From the NCBI GenBank assembly GCA_030813035.1, contig JAUSTV010000001.1: DNA of 64,000 nt; one strand, given 5' to 3'. Position numbers and translations under genes: made by a program. Position 1 is the first letter of the stretch. Every line of letters starts with the position of its first letter. The notes under the pieces are model-generated. The model searched no databases, was not told the origin of the DNA, and saw nothing but the letters and a program-made list of their open reading frames with translations. The DNA is from Bacillus_BA fengqiuensis (GTDB lineage: Bacteria; Bacillota; Bacilli; Bacillales; Bacillaceae_H). This document shows, in pieces, positions 40,880 through 49,416 of the stretch.

Positions 40880-41602
40880 TTGCCGGGAGCAGGGGGATTT
40901 ACAGTCTGGTTAATGACTGCTTCGTTAGTGGGGTTGGGGATTGGAGGAGTCGTCGGAAAATTAATTTGCTCGCTTTTGAAAGGAAGCGTTCACTATGTGT
41001 ATAGCTGCTGCGGAGGGATGCTGCTCGGCTTATTATGTTTAGAGATTATTCCTCATTCTCTTCATTATTATCATACAACGGGTGTCGTCATAGGAATCAT
41101 CAATGGTTATATACTAATGGTTTTATTTGAATCCTATTTACATAAGCACATTCATTGCGCCCATGAACAATTATGGCCTTTTCTTCTTTTTATCGCGATC
41201 GGCTTTCATACGATTCCGGTCGGCTTAAACATAGGAATCACAAGTGGTTATGATTCTTTTTTGACCACCTCCTTTTTGACAGCCTTTATTCTTCATCAAG
41301 TGCCGGAAGGGGTGGCATTAATGGTGTCTTTTTCTGCCGCCAAAATAAACGAATGGATTTTTGTATGTATTGCATTGCTCCTGGCGGGAACGGTAGGAAT
41401 CAGTGTTTTGGCGGGATATGAAATGCAGATGGAATCGGTAAAACTTAACGCATTATTGGCGGGAACAGCAATTGGAACGTTCGGCTATGTCACGGTCAAG
41501 GAAATGTTGTGGAAGTCGTTTCGAGAAATGGCCTTTCTTCGCTTTACCAGCACGGTCCTTCTTGGTTTACTATTGATCAAGATATATTTGTTTTTCTTTT
41601 AA
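40880..41602 (+). CDS. ZIP-family metal transporter
   Basis: 240 residues, about seven membrane spans. Conserved ZIP helix 4 motif FHTIPVGLNIG (standard HxxPEG with Val for Glu) and helix 5 HQVPEGVALMV, which form the binuclear metal site. His-rich loop LHKHIHCAHEQ. ZIP proteins usually bring zinc or iron into the cytoplasm. The TTG at 40880 is favoured because GGAGGAGGG ends 6 nt upstream; the in-frame ATG at 40862 precedes that site and has none of its own. Encoded right before the CadC/CadA genes but closed by its own terminator. Confidence 0.85.
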   Translation: MPGAGGFTVWLMTASLVGLGIGGVVGKLICSLLKGSVHYVYSCCGGMLLGLLCLEIIPHSLHYYHTTGVVIGIINGYILMVLFESYLHKHIHCAHEQLWPFLLFIAIGFHTIPVGLNIGITSGYDSFLTTSFLTAFILHQVPEGVALMVSFSAAKINEWIFVCIALLLAGTVGISVLAGYEMQMESVKLNALLAGTAIGTFGYVTVKEMLWKSFREMAFLRFTSTVLLGLLLIKIYLFFF

Positions 41603-41613
41603 ACGATTGCTAG

Positions 41614-41670
41614 CAGGTATGGCTGGATAAACTGTGAAATGGTTTATTCAGCCATACCTGTTATTTTTTT
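41614..41670 (+). terminator. Terminator of the ZIP gene
   Basis: CAGGTATGGCTGGATAAAC pairs with 41642-41660 (one G-T), followed by TTATTTTTTTT. Confidence 0.9.
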
Positions 41671-41773
41671 TATGGAATGTATGACAATGGTCCATTTTAG
41701 GCCACACTTTGTCAATACTAAACATACAGTATTAATCATCATTACCTAGATGATGCAAAAGATATATTAATAT

Positions 41774-41834
41774 TCAAACAATTATTTGACCATTTCATTT
41801 TTTCATCATATATTATAATCAAATGAATATTTGA
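41774..41834 (+). promoter_or_regulatory. cadC promoter with two CadC operators
   Basis: -35 TTGACC (41786), 17-nt spacer, -10 TATATT (41809). Operator 1: TCAAA...TTTGA at 41774-41789 overlaps the -35. Operator 2: TCAAAT-GAAT-ATTTGA at 41819-41834 covers the transcript start. Both match the TCAAATA/TATTTGA type recognised by CadC of Gram-positive bacteria. Confidence 0.8.
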
Positions 41835-41857
41835 ATGTTGGGGATGAGGAGGCTTTC

Positions 41858-42223
41858 ATGGAAAAGGATCGCTGCGATATTTATTGTTTTAACGAAGAAA
41901 AAGTTAATAGCATTAAACCTTCTATCGATGCAGAAGAGATTCAGCATGTAACGAAAATGTTAAAAGCGTTAGCGGACGAAACGAGAATGAAGATTGTGTT
42001 TGCCCTCTATAAGGGAGGGGAACTGTGTGTATGTGATGTAGCGAATATTACAGGAGCTACGGTAGCGACGACTTCTCATCATTTACGCCTTCTTCGCAAC
42101 ATGGGAATCGCCAAATATCGTAAAGAAGGAAAGCTTGCCTTTTATTCTTTAGATGACGAACACGTGGAACAATTAATTGAAATAGCCTTTATTTATCAAA
42201 AAGAAGTAAATACGAGAGGATAA
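41858..42223 (+). CDS. cadC: ArsR/SmtB-family Cd/Pb/Zn-responsive repressor CadC
   Basis: 121 residues. The winged helix (LKALADETRMKIVFALYKGGELCVCDVANITGATVATTSHHLRLL) is preceded by an N-terminal tail with C-x3-C (DRCDIYC). Together with C-x-C in ELCVCD this completes the Cys4 alpha3N metal site of CadC. At the alpha5 site, Asp and His of DDEH and the Glu in YQKEV are kept, but the usual second His is Tyr, so zinc sensing there may be altered. The ATG at 41858 has AGGAGG 5 nt upstream; a TTG at 41831 lies inside the operator. It represses its own promoter and cadA until cadmium, lead or zinc binds. Confidence 0.93.
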   Translation: MEKDRCDIYCFNEEKVNSIKPSIDAEEIQHVTKMLKALADETRMKIVFALYKGGELCVCDVANITGATVATTSHHLRLLRNMGIAKYRKEGKLAFYSLDDEHVEQLIEIAFIYQKEVNTRG

Positions 42224-42319
42224 AGCGGTCCACGTCTTCCGAATATTGGACCGGAAAATAGTAAATGACGGGTGTTTTTTGTGTAAAGAGAAAGAAAGTA
42301 TAATTTTTTCGATGAGTAC

Positions 42320-42502
42320 TAGTGTCTAGCTCCAGCGCCTAGCTTAGCACGGGAAATGATGATTGCCCTCATAAGGCAAAAAGCGCCTTCTGGGTCAATC
42401 CCTATTTTCTTGGGCCCGCAGGATGTGGGTTATGCCGACGTTGCCACAGGACGTGGCGATCTTAGTCGGCCTTCATTAACCAAGGCGCTTGCGCTTTTCT
42501 TA
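42320..42502. repeat. Dispersed Bacillus-type repeat between cadC and cadA
   Basis: The stretch begins TAGTGTCTAGCTCCAGCGCC and ends CAAGGCGCTTGCGCTTTTCT, with inverted AGCGCCT/AGGCGCT near the ends and GC-rich hairpin-prone DNA between. I recognise these ends from repeats scattered in Bacillus genomes (bcr-like). It is non-coding and lies within the expected cadC-cadA transcript. Confidence 0.6.
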
Positions 42503-42522
42503 GTTACGAGGAGTTGATCGAT

Positions 42523-45069
42523 TTGAATCAAAGAGGAGATACGGAAAAAGAAAAAAAGAAGGATGCATGTTGTCAGCATGAAAGGCCGCTAATGGAAGCG
42601 ATGGACAAACAGGTAACATGCTGCGATCATGAGGCAAATCATACACATGAAAAAAAAAATTCAGACAGCATCGCTTTGAAGAAAGAGTCAGTAAGCTGCT
42701 GCAGCAGTGAGAATCCAAAGGATATAGAGAACGATTTCGTGATGAACGGAACGGGTGAAAAAGCAGATTTTCGCATTTATGGTATGGATTGCCCGGCTTG
42801 TGCTTTGACGATTGAAAAAAGCTTGAAAAACTTGAAAGATGTCGAAGAAGTGAAGGTCCATTACAGTACCGGGAAAATGCAAATATCCGCCCATCACGGC
42901 TCCGCTTTTCAGTCCATCCAAAAAGAGGTGGAAAACCTCGGGTATACGATTGAACCCTTGAACGATAAGAAAAAGATGAAAATATATGTCATTGAAGGAA
43001 TGGACTGCGGGGCTTGTGCGAAATCCCTTGAAAACCATATGAAGAACGTGGCTTCCGTCCGGGAAGTGAATATACACTTTTCGACCGGGAAAATGCAAAT
43101 CGACCATGAAAACAGCATTGAAGAAATCAAAAAAGAAGTAGAGAAAGCGGGATATAAAGCCACTTTCGTTTCCAGTCCGAGACAGGCAGTTGAAAAAGGG
43201 AAACATCAGGGAGAGAACGGACGGCTTATTGCTTCCGGGATTCTCATCACTTTAGGTTTCCTTGGCTCGTATGCCGGCGTTTCGGATCTAGTCACGACAT
43301 TGCTTTATGCGGCAGCCATCGTGATGAGCGGTTACAAACCGGCTAAAAGTGCGTACTATGCCATCAAAAGCCGTTCATTGGATATGAACGTGCTCATGTC
43401 CATCGCCGTTGTTGGAGCAGCCATCATAGGGGAGTGGCTGGAAGGGGCGACGATTGTCTGGCTATTTGCGCTGGGTGCAGCTTTGCAAACAAGATCAATC
43501 GAGCAAACACGGCAATCAATCCGAAATTTAATGGATTTGGCCCCTCCTGAAGCATGGGTAAAAGAAGAAGGAAAAGTCGTCAAAAAAGCGGTAGAAGAGA
43601 TTTCCGTGGGGCAAATTATCGTCGTCAAGCCGGGAGAGAAAATTCCGTTGGACGGTGACATTACAGCGGGTCAATCAAGCGTCAACCAAGCCCCGATCAC
43701 AGGGGAATCGATTCCGGTTGATAAGGAAATGGGCGATCCGGTTTATGCCGGCACGATCAACGAAAATGGTTCGCTGGAGATTAGAGTGACGAAGCTCGTA
43801 GAAGATACGACCATTTCGAAAATCATTCATTTGGTGGAAGAGGCCCAAGAAAAGAAGGCGCCGACCGAGGCGTTCGTCGACAAATTCGCAAGCATTTACA
43901 CGCCTATCGTTTTTATCGGAGCCTTATTGGTTATGGTTGTTCCGCCTTTCTTCGGATTTGGCTCCTGGAACGAGTGGTTTTATAAAGGGCTTGAATTATT
44001 GGTCATTGCTTGTCCGTGCGCCCTTGTTATTTCGACTCCCGTTGCCATCGTATCGGCTATCGGAAACGCAGCCAAAAACGGCGTGCTCATAAAGGGAGGA
44101 ACCTTTTTGGAAACAGCCGGCCATTTAAGAGCAATTGCATTTGATAAAACAGGAACGCTGACAGAAGGAAAACCAGCCGTTTCTACGGTTCTGTCGTTTA
44201 CGATGCCCGAAGAACAGCTCATTTCGATCGCGGCGACATTAGAAGAATATTCGACCCATCCGATTGCCAAATCGATTGTGCAATATGCCCGCGAAAATAA
44301 CATTCCTTCTTTAAACGGAGAAGATTTTAAAAGCATGACGGGAAAAGGCGTACAGGCGGTCATTGCCGGCAACCTATATTATGCAGGAAACGTCAAGTTG
44401 TTTTCCGAAATCGGCACGCCGTTTGGCGATTCGCTTGACCGGATTGAACAGCTTCAAAACGAAGGGAAAACGATTGTCATCATCGGTACAGCGAACGAAG
44501 TATACGGTGTAATCGGAGTGGCAGATACGATTCGCACGTCAGCTGTCTCAGCATTAAATCAGCTTCAGCGAATTGGTATTGAGCAAGTGGTCATGCTGAC
44601 AGGTGATAACGAAGGGACGGCAAAAATGATTGCCTCTCAATCGGGAGTGAATCGTTATTTTGCGGAGCTTCTACCTGAAGATAAAGTGAACGCCATCAAG
44701 CAATTGCGGCAGGAAGGCTGTAAGACGGCGATGGTAGGGGACGGCATTAACGATGCACCGGCACTGGCAACAGCGGACCTTGGCATCGCAATGGGTGGAG
44801 CTGGAACGGATACGGCCATGGAAACGGCAGATATCGTACTCATGGCGGATAATCTTGAAAAGCTTCCATATACGATTAGTTTGAGTCAAAAGGCATTATC
44901 CATCATTAAACAAAACATCTGGTTCTCCTTGATCGTAAAAGCCGTGGCCTTACTCTTCATTTTTCCAGGCTGGTTAACGCTGTGGATGGCGGTTTTAAGC
45001 GATACAGGTGCGGCCTTGCTCGTTATTTTGAACAGCCTTCGTTTAGTAAAAGTCAATCCGCATAAATGA
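42523..45069 (+). CDS. cadA: P1B-type Zn/Cd/Pb-exporting ATPase CadA with two HMA domains
   Basis: 848 residues. A Cys/His-rich leader (DACCQHE, TCCDHEANHTH, VSCCSSE) precedes two HMA domains with GMDCPACA (about 95) and GMDCGACA (about 165). Eight membrane spans follow, with the transport motif CPCALVISTPVAI, phosphorylation site DKTGTLTEGK, HP motif (STHPIAKSI), GDGINDAPALA, and the actuator TGESIPVDK. This is the P1B-2 class exporting Zn(II), Cd(II) and Pb(II). The start is probably the TTG at 42523, nine nt after GAGGAG; an earlier TTG at 42514 abuts that site. It is separated from cadC by a dispersed repeat, so co-transcription may be weakened. Confidence 0.95.
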   Translation: MNQRGDTEKEKKKDACCQHERPLMEAMDKQVTCCDHEANHTHEKKNSDSIALKKESVSCCSSENPKDIENDFVMNGTGEKADFRIYGMDCPACALTIEKSLKNLKDVEEVKVHYSTGKMQISAHHGSAFQSIQKEVENLGYTIEPLNDKKKMKIYVIEGMDCGACAKSLENHMKNVASVREVNIHFSTGKMQIDHENSIEEIKKEVEKAGYKATFVSSPRQAVEKGKHQGENGRLIASGILITLGFLGSYAGVSDLVTTLLYAAAIVMSGYKPAKSAYYAIKSRSLDMNVLMSIAVVGAAIIGEWLEGATIVWLFALGAALQTRSIEQTRQSIRNLMDLAPPEAWVKEEGKVVKKAVEEISVGQIIVVKPGEKIPLDGDITAGQSSVNQAPITGESIPVDKEMGDPVYAGTINENGSLEIRVTKLVEDTTISKIIHLVEEAQEKKAPTEAFVDKFASIYTPIVFIGALLVMVVPPFFGFGSWNEWFYKGLELLVIACPCALVISTPVAIVSAIGNAAKNGVLIKGGTFLETAGHLRAIAFDKTGTLTEGKPAVSTVLSFTMPEEQLISIAATLEEYSTHPIAKSIVQYARENNIPSLNGEDFKSMTGKGVQAVIAGNLYYAGNVKLFSEIGTPFGDSLDRIEQLQNEGKTIVIIGTANEVYGVIGVADTIRTSAVSALNQLQRIGIEQVVMLTGDNEGTAKMIASQSGVNRYFAELLPEDKVNAIKQLRQEGCKTAMVGDGINDAPALATADLGIAMGGAGTDTAMETADIVLMADNLEKLPYTISLSQKALSIIKQNIWFSLIVKAVALLFIFPGWLTLWMAVLSDTGAALLVILNSLRLVKVNPHK

Positions 45070-45108
45070 AGAGACATGAGTGTTTTTACTCATGTCTCTT
45101 CATTTATG
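45061..45108 (+). terminator. 21-bp hairpin overlapping the cadA stop codon
   Basis: 45061-45081 (starting CATAAATGAAGAGACATGAG) pairs perfectly with 45088-45108 around GTTTTT. No T-run follows, but the stem is very strong. Confidence 0.75.
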
Positions 45109-45215
45109 CATAAGTTTATCAAAGCTTATGGACAGGACGTCTAAGTTTTTACACCTTATATGCGATATTTTCATAAGATAACCCAATACAGAGGAAAGAA
45201 GAAAGGAGTTTAAAC

Positions 45216-46100
45216 ATGACCATTGAAAAACCAACATTAGTATCGATTATCTTTCCGGTCAAAAATGAGGGGAAACACATCAAAAATACAATTAAATCAG
45301 CAAAAGAAGTCAATACCAATTATCCATTTGAACTCATTGTTGTAGATGATGCCTCGACTGACAAGTGCTGTCAATTTCTTGAGTTAAACAGGGAAGAAAA
45401 TATTACGCTTGTTCGGACAGATGGAGTGGGAGCGGCAATGGCTCGGAATATTGGGGCAGATCATGCCGAAGGTGACTATTTCATTTTTTGTGACGCCCAT
45501 TTGTTTTTTGAAGATTTTTGGATTGATCGATTAGTTGAGCCTATTCGCAAAGGGATTGCCGACGCGACAAACCCGGGTATTGCAGATGCAGCCAATCCAA
45601 GCAAGATAGGATACGGTTACAGTTGGGGGAAGATGTTAGAGCCGAAATGGAACACGAAAAAAAACGAGCTTTTTCCATCCCCGCACTTGGCGGGTGGATG
45701 CCTCGCCATATCAAAAGATGTCTTTATCGATATTGGAGGATTTGAAAGAGGATTTAAGGTGTGGGGACGTGAGGATGAAGAAATTTCATTGAAGTTATGG
45801 TTGTTCGGTTATAGGTGCTATGTTGAGCCTTCTGTGAAAGTGCTGCATGTTTTCCGGCCGAACGCTGTACCTTTTAAGTTAACTTGGGATGATATCTATT
45901 ATAACTTACTGCGCATGGCCCACAGTCATTTTAATAAAGAAAGAATTGAAAAATGCAAGAAACTAATTAAGCATTCCAATCCGAAGAAAATAGAAGCCGA
46001 AGTATTGAAAAGTAATGTTTTGGAACAGCGTAAAAACTATTTGGCAAAACGCAAGTATGATGACGAGTGGTATATGAAAAAATTCAACATTCCATTCTAG
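45216..46100 (+). CDS. Family 2 glycosyltransferase (GalNAc-transferase-like C-terminus)
   Basis: 294 residues, no membrane span. GT-A start VSIIFPVKNEGKHIKNTI, nucleotide-binding VVDDAS, and a DxH metal motif in FIFCDAHLFFEDFW, as in the GT27-like branch. The acceptor-side segment GGFERGFKVWGREDEEISLKLWLFGYRCYVEPSVKVLHVFR is typical of polypeptide-GalNAc-transferase-like bacterial enzymes. An 8-residue tandem duplication (GIADATNP, GIADAANP) lies near residue 116. Start ATG with AGAAAGGAG. First gene of the glycan cluster; donor and acceptor unknown. Confidence 0.87.
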   Translation: MTIEKPTLVSIIFPVKNEGKHIKNTIKSAKEVNTNYPFELIVVDDASTDKCCQFLELNREENITLVRTDGVGAAMARNIGADHAEGDYFIFCDAHLFFEDFWIDRLVEPIRKGIADATNPGIADAANPSKIGYGYSWGKMLEPKWNTKKNELFPSPHLAGGCLAISKDVFIDIGGFERGFKVWGREDEEISLKLWLFGYRCYVEPSVKVLHVFRPNAVPFKLTWDDIYYNLLRMAHSHFNKERIEKCKKLIKHSNPKKIEAEVLKSNVLEQRKNYLAKRKYDDEWYMKKFNIPF

Positions 46101-46197
46101 TTTTTCACAATAGAATATATATTTCCTAGTCTGTTAAGGAATGAGAAGGAATTAATATTTTTCCCTTTTGTTCGATTCTCTAAAAAGGAGGCTGTAT

Positions 46198-47046
46198 ATG
46201 CGACGGGCGGTTGTTGTATTTATGGAAGATAAACGAGACTTGCTGCTTCAGTTCGGATGTCTCTATATGTCGTTAAAACATATTCAATCTAAGGATACGG
46301 AGCTCGTTGTGTTTGGAACGAAAGAAGTATTGAAAAAACTGCCAGATGATTGTATAAAACTTGAATGCAAAAAAGCGAGTGATCCCCCGGAACTGCTCAA
46401 ATATCCCCGTATTAATTCTATCCACTGTTTCACCAGCGAGCATGCAGATAAATTGGATGACTATGATTATGTATTACGGACGGATGTAGACACCTTTTTG
46501 ACCCCGGCCTGGAATCATTATTACCCTTCTGTTTATACGGTGGGGAAAGGAGCTTATGTTTTTTATCAATCCGTAAAAGACAACATTAAGCGGGTAGCAT
46601 CTAAGCTTGGTTTTGAGCATCGGGGATTGCATAATTTAGGGGCTACACACTATGGAACAGCAAGATCGGTAAAGGAAGTCTCCGGTCTTGCTGTCTCAGT
46701 CGCCAAACATTTATTGACTAAAGAATTCCGCCGTGATCAAGGAAAGTGGCCTTATTGGTATCGAGGAGTCACAAACATGTACAGTAATGAAATAGCGGTC
46801 AATCATCTTATCAAGGATGTGTCGATTGACCATTATAATCTTGATTTTGAAAGCACTTCCCAGGAATCGGTCATGACTCATGCGCACATTCATTGTTGGC
46901 ATACTCATCATATTTTTTCTAAGTTTGAATTTGCGGCCGGGAAATATGACCGGCTTTCAACAAATGACCTGGATTTAACGAAAATTAGAGACTATTGTTT
47001 ATATATTGCTTTAAAATCGAAACATGAAATGCCGTGGGAAACATAA
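46198..47046 (+). CDS. Putative glycosyltransferase-like protein with DxD motif
   Basis: 282 residues. RRAVVVFMEDKRDLLLQFGCLYMSLKHIQ starts a GT-A-like fold, and YDYVLRTDVDTFLTPAW holds a DxD (DVD) motif suited to nucleotide-sugar/metal binding. The C-terminal part is His-rich (THAHIHCWHTHHIFSKF). The ATG at 46198 has AAGGAGG 8 nt upstream; the in-frame TTG at 46168 lies before it. I do not recognise a named family with confidence, but motif and neighbourhood support a sugar-transfer role. Confidence 0.72.
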   Translation: MRRAVVVFMEDKRDLLLQFGCLYMSLKHIQSKDTELVVFGTKEVLKKLPDDCIKLECKKASDPPELLKYPRINSIHCFTSEHADKLDDYDYVLRTDVDTFLTPAWNHYYPSVYTVGKGAYVFYQSVKDNIKRVASKLGFEHRGLHNLGATHYGTARSVKEVSGLAVSVAKHLLTKEFRRDQGKWPYWYRGVTNMYSNEIAVNHLIKDVSIDHYNLDFESTSQESVMTHAHIHCWHTHHIFSKFEFAAGKYDRLSTNDLDLTKIRDYCLYIALKSKHEMPWET

Positions 47047-47091
47047 CTGAATCAAACGAAAGCACAATTTGAATCAGGCTTGCTGATTTCA

Positions 47092-47139
47092 GAAGGCTGG
47101 TTTGAAAAAGAGTCATTCTTTTTCTCTTTAGCCAGCTTC
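47092..47139. terminator. Bidirectional terminator between convergent glycan genes
   Basis: GAAGGCTGG / CCAGCTTC enclosing GAAAAAGA / TCTTTTTC. Confidence 0.75.
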
Positions 47140-47177
47140 TTCATTTTCGCTCATTTGATAATAATTGTTAGTGCATA

Positions 47178-47999
47178 TTAGTTTTTCTGCAGCTTCTCTT
47201 TTAGTATTGAAATTTCTTTTATGGGATTAACTTTAGAGATTTCCTGGAACAAAGGGTCATAAAAGAACTCCAATAGCTGTTTTCTTAAGGTTGGGTATGG
47301 AGGAAGACGATGAATTTGTCGTTTGTTTCCTTCTTTTATATATGTTTCGAAAGCATTGACTCTAAGAATGCCTAAATGAAAACCATGGTGGGGTCTATAA
47401 AGAAATTGATTAATCTTGCTGAAACCTATCCCCTTCTCGATGATTTTGTATAGAAACTTTTCATCTGTACGGTATAGATTCATTTCTTTATATACTTCAT
47501 CCAGGTGGTGTTGATAGTATTCAATAATAGGGTTCATTGCCTTGTAATACTCTTCAACCTTAAAGAAGTGTAACCCGGTTAATCGATTCGAATTAGGACG
47601 GATTTGGTTGCTATACGGCAGTTCAATATTTTTGCAGTGTTCCAAGTGTCCTTCTAAAAGGGAAGGGGTTTCTTTAATGATCAAAAAATCGACATCGCCG
47701 ATATATACATGTTCAAATTCTGAGAATTCAGAGTGGGGAATTAAAAATCGCAAAGGTTTTCCTGTTTTTTTTTCCCTAAACTTCGGGTAAGGGAAATAAT
47801 CTTCTTTTACCACAAAATTTGTTGATAAGTCCTTTCTTATCATGTCTAGACAAGCATTCTCCTTGGCTGACAAGCGATCCATACAAAAAATTTTCACAAA
47901 ATAATCTGGATAACTTTTCAAAATGCTATATACGTAGTAAGGAATATATTTTGTGTACTCTCCAAATACATAAACCGACATGCAAAGAGTTTTTTTCAT
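47178..47999 (-). CDS. Glycosyltransferase, GT-A fold (GT8-like)
   Basis: 273 residues, soluble. YIPYYVYSILKSYPDYFVKIFCMDRLS is a GT8-like N-terminus, HVYIGDVDFLII carries the DxD motif, and RLTGLHFFKVEEYY resembles the acceptor-side segment. Encoded on the minus strand inside an otherwise plus-strand cluster, with its own ribosome site AAGGAG 9 nt before the ATG. Donor and acceptor unknown. Confidence 0.75.
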   Translation of the reverse strand: MKKTLCMSVYVFGEYTKYIPYYVYSILKSYPDYFVKIFCMDRLSAKENACLDMIRKDLSTNFVVKEDYFPYPKFREKKTGKPLRFLIPHSEFSEFEHVYIGDVDFLIIKETPSLLEGHLEHCKNIELPYSNQIRPNSNRLTGLHFFKVEEYYKAMNPIIEYYQHHLDEVYKEMNLYRTDEKFLYKIIEKGIGFSKINQFLYRPHHGFHLGILRVNAFETYIKEGNKRQIHRLPPYPTLRKQLLEFFYDPLFQEISKVNPIKEISILKEKLQKN

Positions 48000-48333
48000 A
48001 CTGACTGCTCCTTCTAAATTGTTTTTTATTGTATAGAAATGAATAATGAATTCGACTTTAATAGATGTTTTAGCCCATGACCCTGTTCATGGCAGGATTT
48101 TTGACTCGTTCGTGCGAAGTGCTTTTATATATTTAATGATTCACATATAAAAAGGAAACGGCATCTATCGAAGTGAAATCATCTTTTTCCTGCCTGGACA
48201 TCTAATTATCCCAATATTCTTTATGAAATCATGTTAATCCGATTAATATTGGATGTTAGTCCTAAAACTTATTTATTGAAAGATGAATAGAATTTAAGAT
48301 AACTGTATTTCTAAAAACTATTACGATTCAGAA
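48000..48333. other. Divergent promoter region in the glycan cluster
   Basis: 334 nt of AT-rich DNA between divergent glycosyltransferase genes. Promoters for both should lie here; no clear operator, RNA or repeat was recognised. Confidence 0.4.
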
Positions 48334-49275
48334 ATGAGAATGATCGTTATGAATCAAGCAAATGAAAACGTTCGTAAGATTCTATTAGTTGCTGACAGGC
48401 CTGGGTGGGCATTTCATCATCGTGCAAAGGATATGATGGCTATACCGTCCAGTACCCTTCAATTTGACTTGAAATATTACGAAGAGGTGACCGCCAAGGA
48501 TAAGGATCAATACGATCTTATCTATGCGATGTCAGTGTGGATTGCAACTAATCTCCATGAGAAAGGCATCCCTTTAAATAAGCTGGCTGCTGGAATCACA
48601 TCTATGAGGCAATTTAATCGGCATATGATAAGCGCACATACCTTCAAAGAGGATTTTCTCCATTTCTTTAATAATCTGCGCGGCGTCAATACCGTTTCTG
48701 ATGAATTTGTTCAAGAGTTTATCCGTTACCGTTACATTCATAAAACACGTGTTGGAATTAACGAAAAGATTTTTAAACCATCTAAAGCTTGTACTAGCCA
48801 ACCAATTTTTACAGCCGGCTGGGTAGGTCGAATAGACGGGAGTGAACATCGCAAATTGAAAGGCTTTGATGTGGTTCTTTCGGCAATTAGGGGGTTAGAC
48901 ATGAAGCTTGATATTCGAACGTTTACCCAAAACTATGTTCCAAGAGAAAAGATGGTTGAATTTTATCAAGGGTTGGATTGCTTTATTTGTTCCAGTGAAT
49001 CCGAGCATATTCCTTTGCCGGTTCTTGAAGCTGCAGCTTGCGGGGTTCCTATTATTTCGACGAATGTTGGGATTGTTCCAGAGCTTATTAAATCATATAA
49101 GAACGGCATTATTATTCAAAGAAACCCAAGTGCTATTCGGGAGGCACTTCAATATTTAATGGCTAATCCCAGAAAACAAAAATCGATGGGACAGTCCATT
49201 CGGAATACTATTCTCAAACAATGGACATGGAGTGTATGCTGGAAGGAATGGGAAGAGTTTTTTATGACTATTTAA
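48334..49275 (+). CDS. Glycosyltransferase family 4-type (GT-B fold)
   Basis: 313 residues. The C-terminal half has the GT4 pattern FTAGWVGRIDGSEHRKLKGFDVVLSAI, YQGLDCFICSSESEHIPLPVLEAAACGVPIISTNVGIVPELI with the E-x7-E type motif. The N-terminal half is shorter than usual and diverged (ILLVADRPGWAFHHRAKDMM). Three candidate ATG codons (48334, 48340, 48349) exist and none has a strong ribosome site, so the start is uncertain. Confidence 0.82.
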   Translation: MRMIVMNQANENVRKILLVADRPGWAFHHRAKDMMAIPSSTLQFDLKYYEEVTAKDKDQYDLIYAMSVWIATNLHEKGIPLNKLAAGITSMRQFNRHMISAHTFKEDFLHFFNNLRGVNTVSDEFVQEFIRYRYIHKTRVGINEKIFKPSKACTSQPIFTAGWVGRIDGSEHRKLKGFDVVLSAIRGLDMKLDIRTFTQNYVPREKMVEFYQGLDCFICSSESEHIPLPVLEAAACGVPIISTNVGIVPELIKSYKNGIIIQRNPSAIREALQYLMANPRKQKSMGQSIRNTILKQWTWSVCWKEWEEFFMTI

Positions 49276-49416
49276 ATAAAAGGTAAAAAAGGAATCTGTA
49301 TACTGGCTTACGTTGCTGGCATTTTTGGGATGGAATGATACGTTGACTTTTCAGGAGAGGATGAAACCACCGTATGGCTGGCGTGTAGAAAAATAGACAA
49401 TAAAGGATGGTGAACG

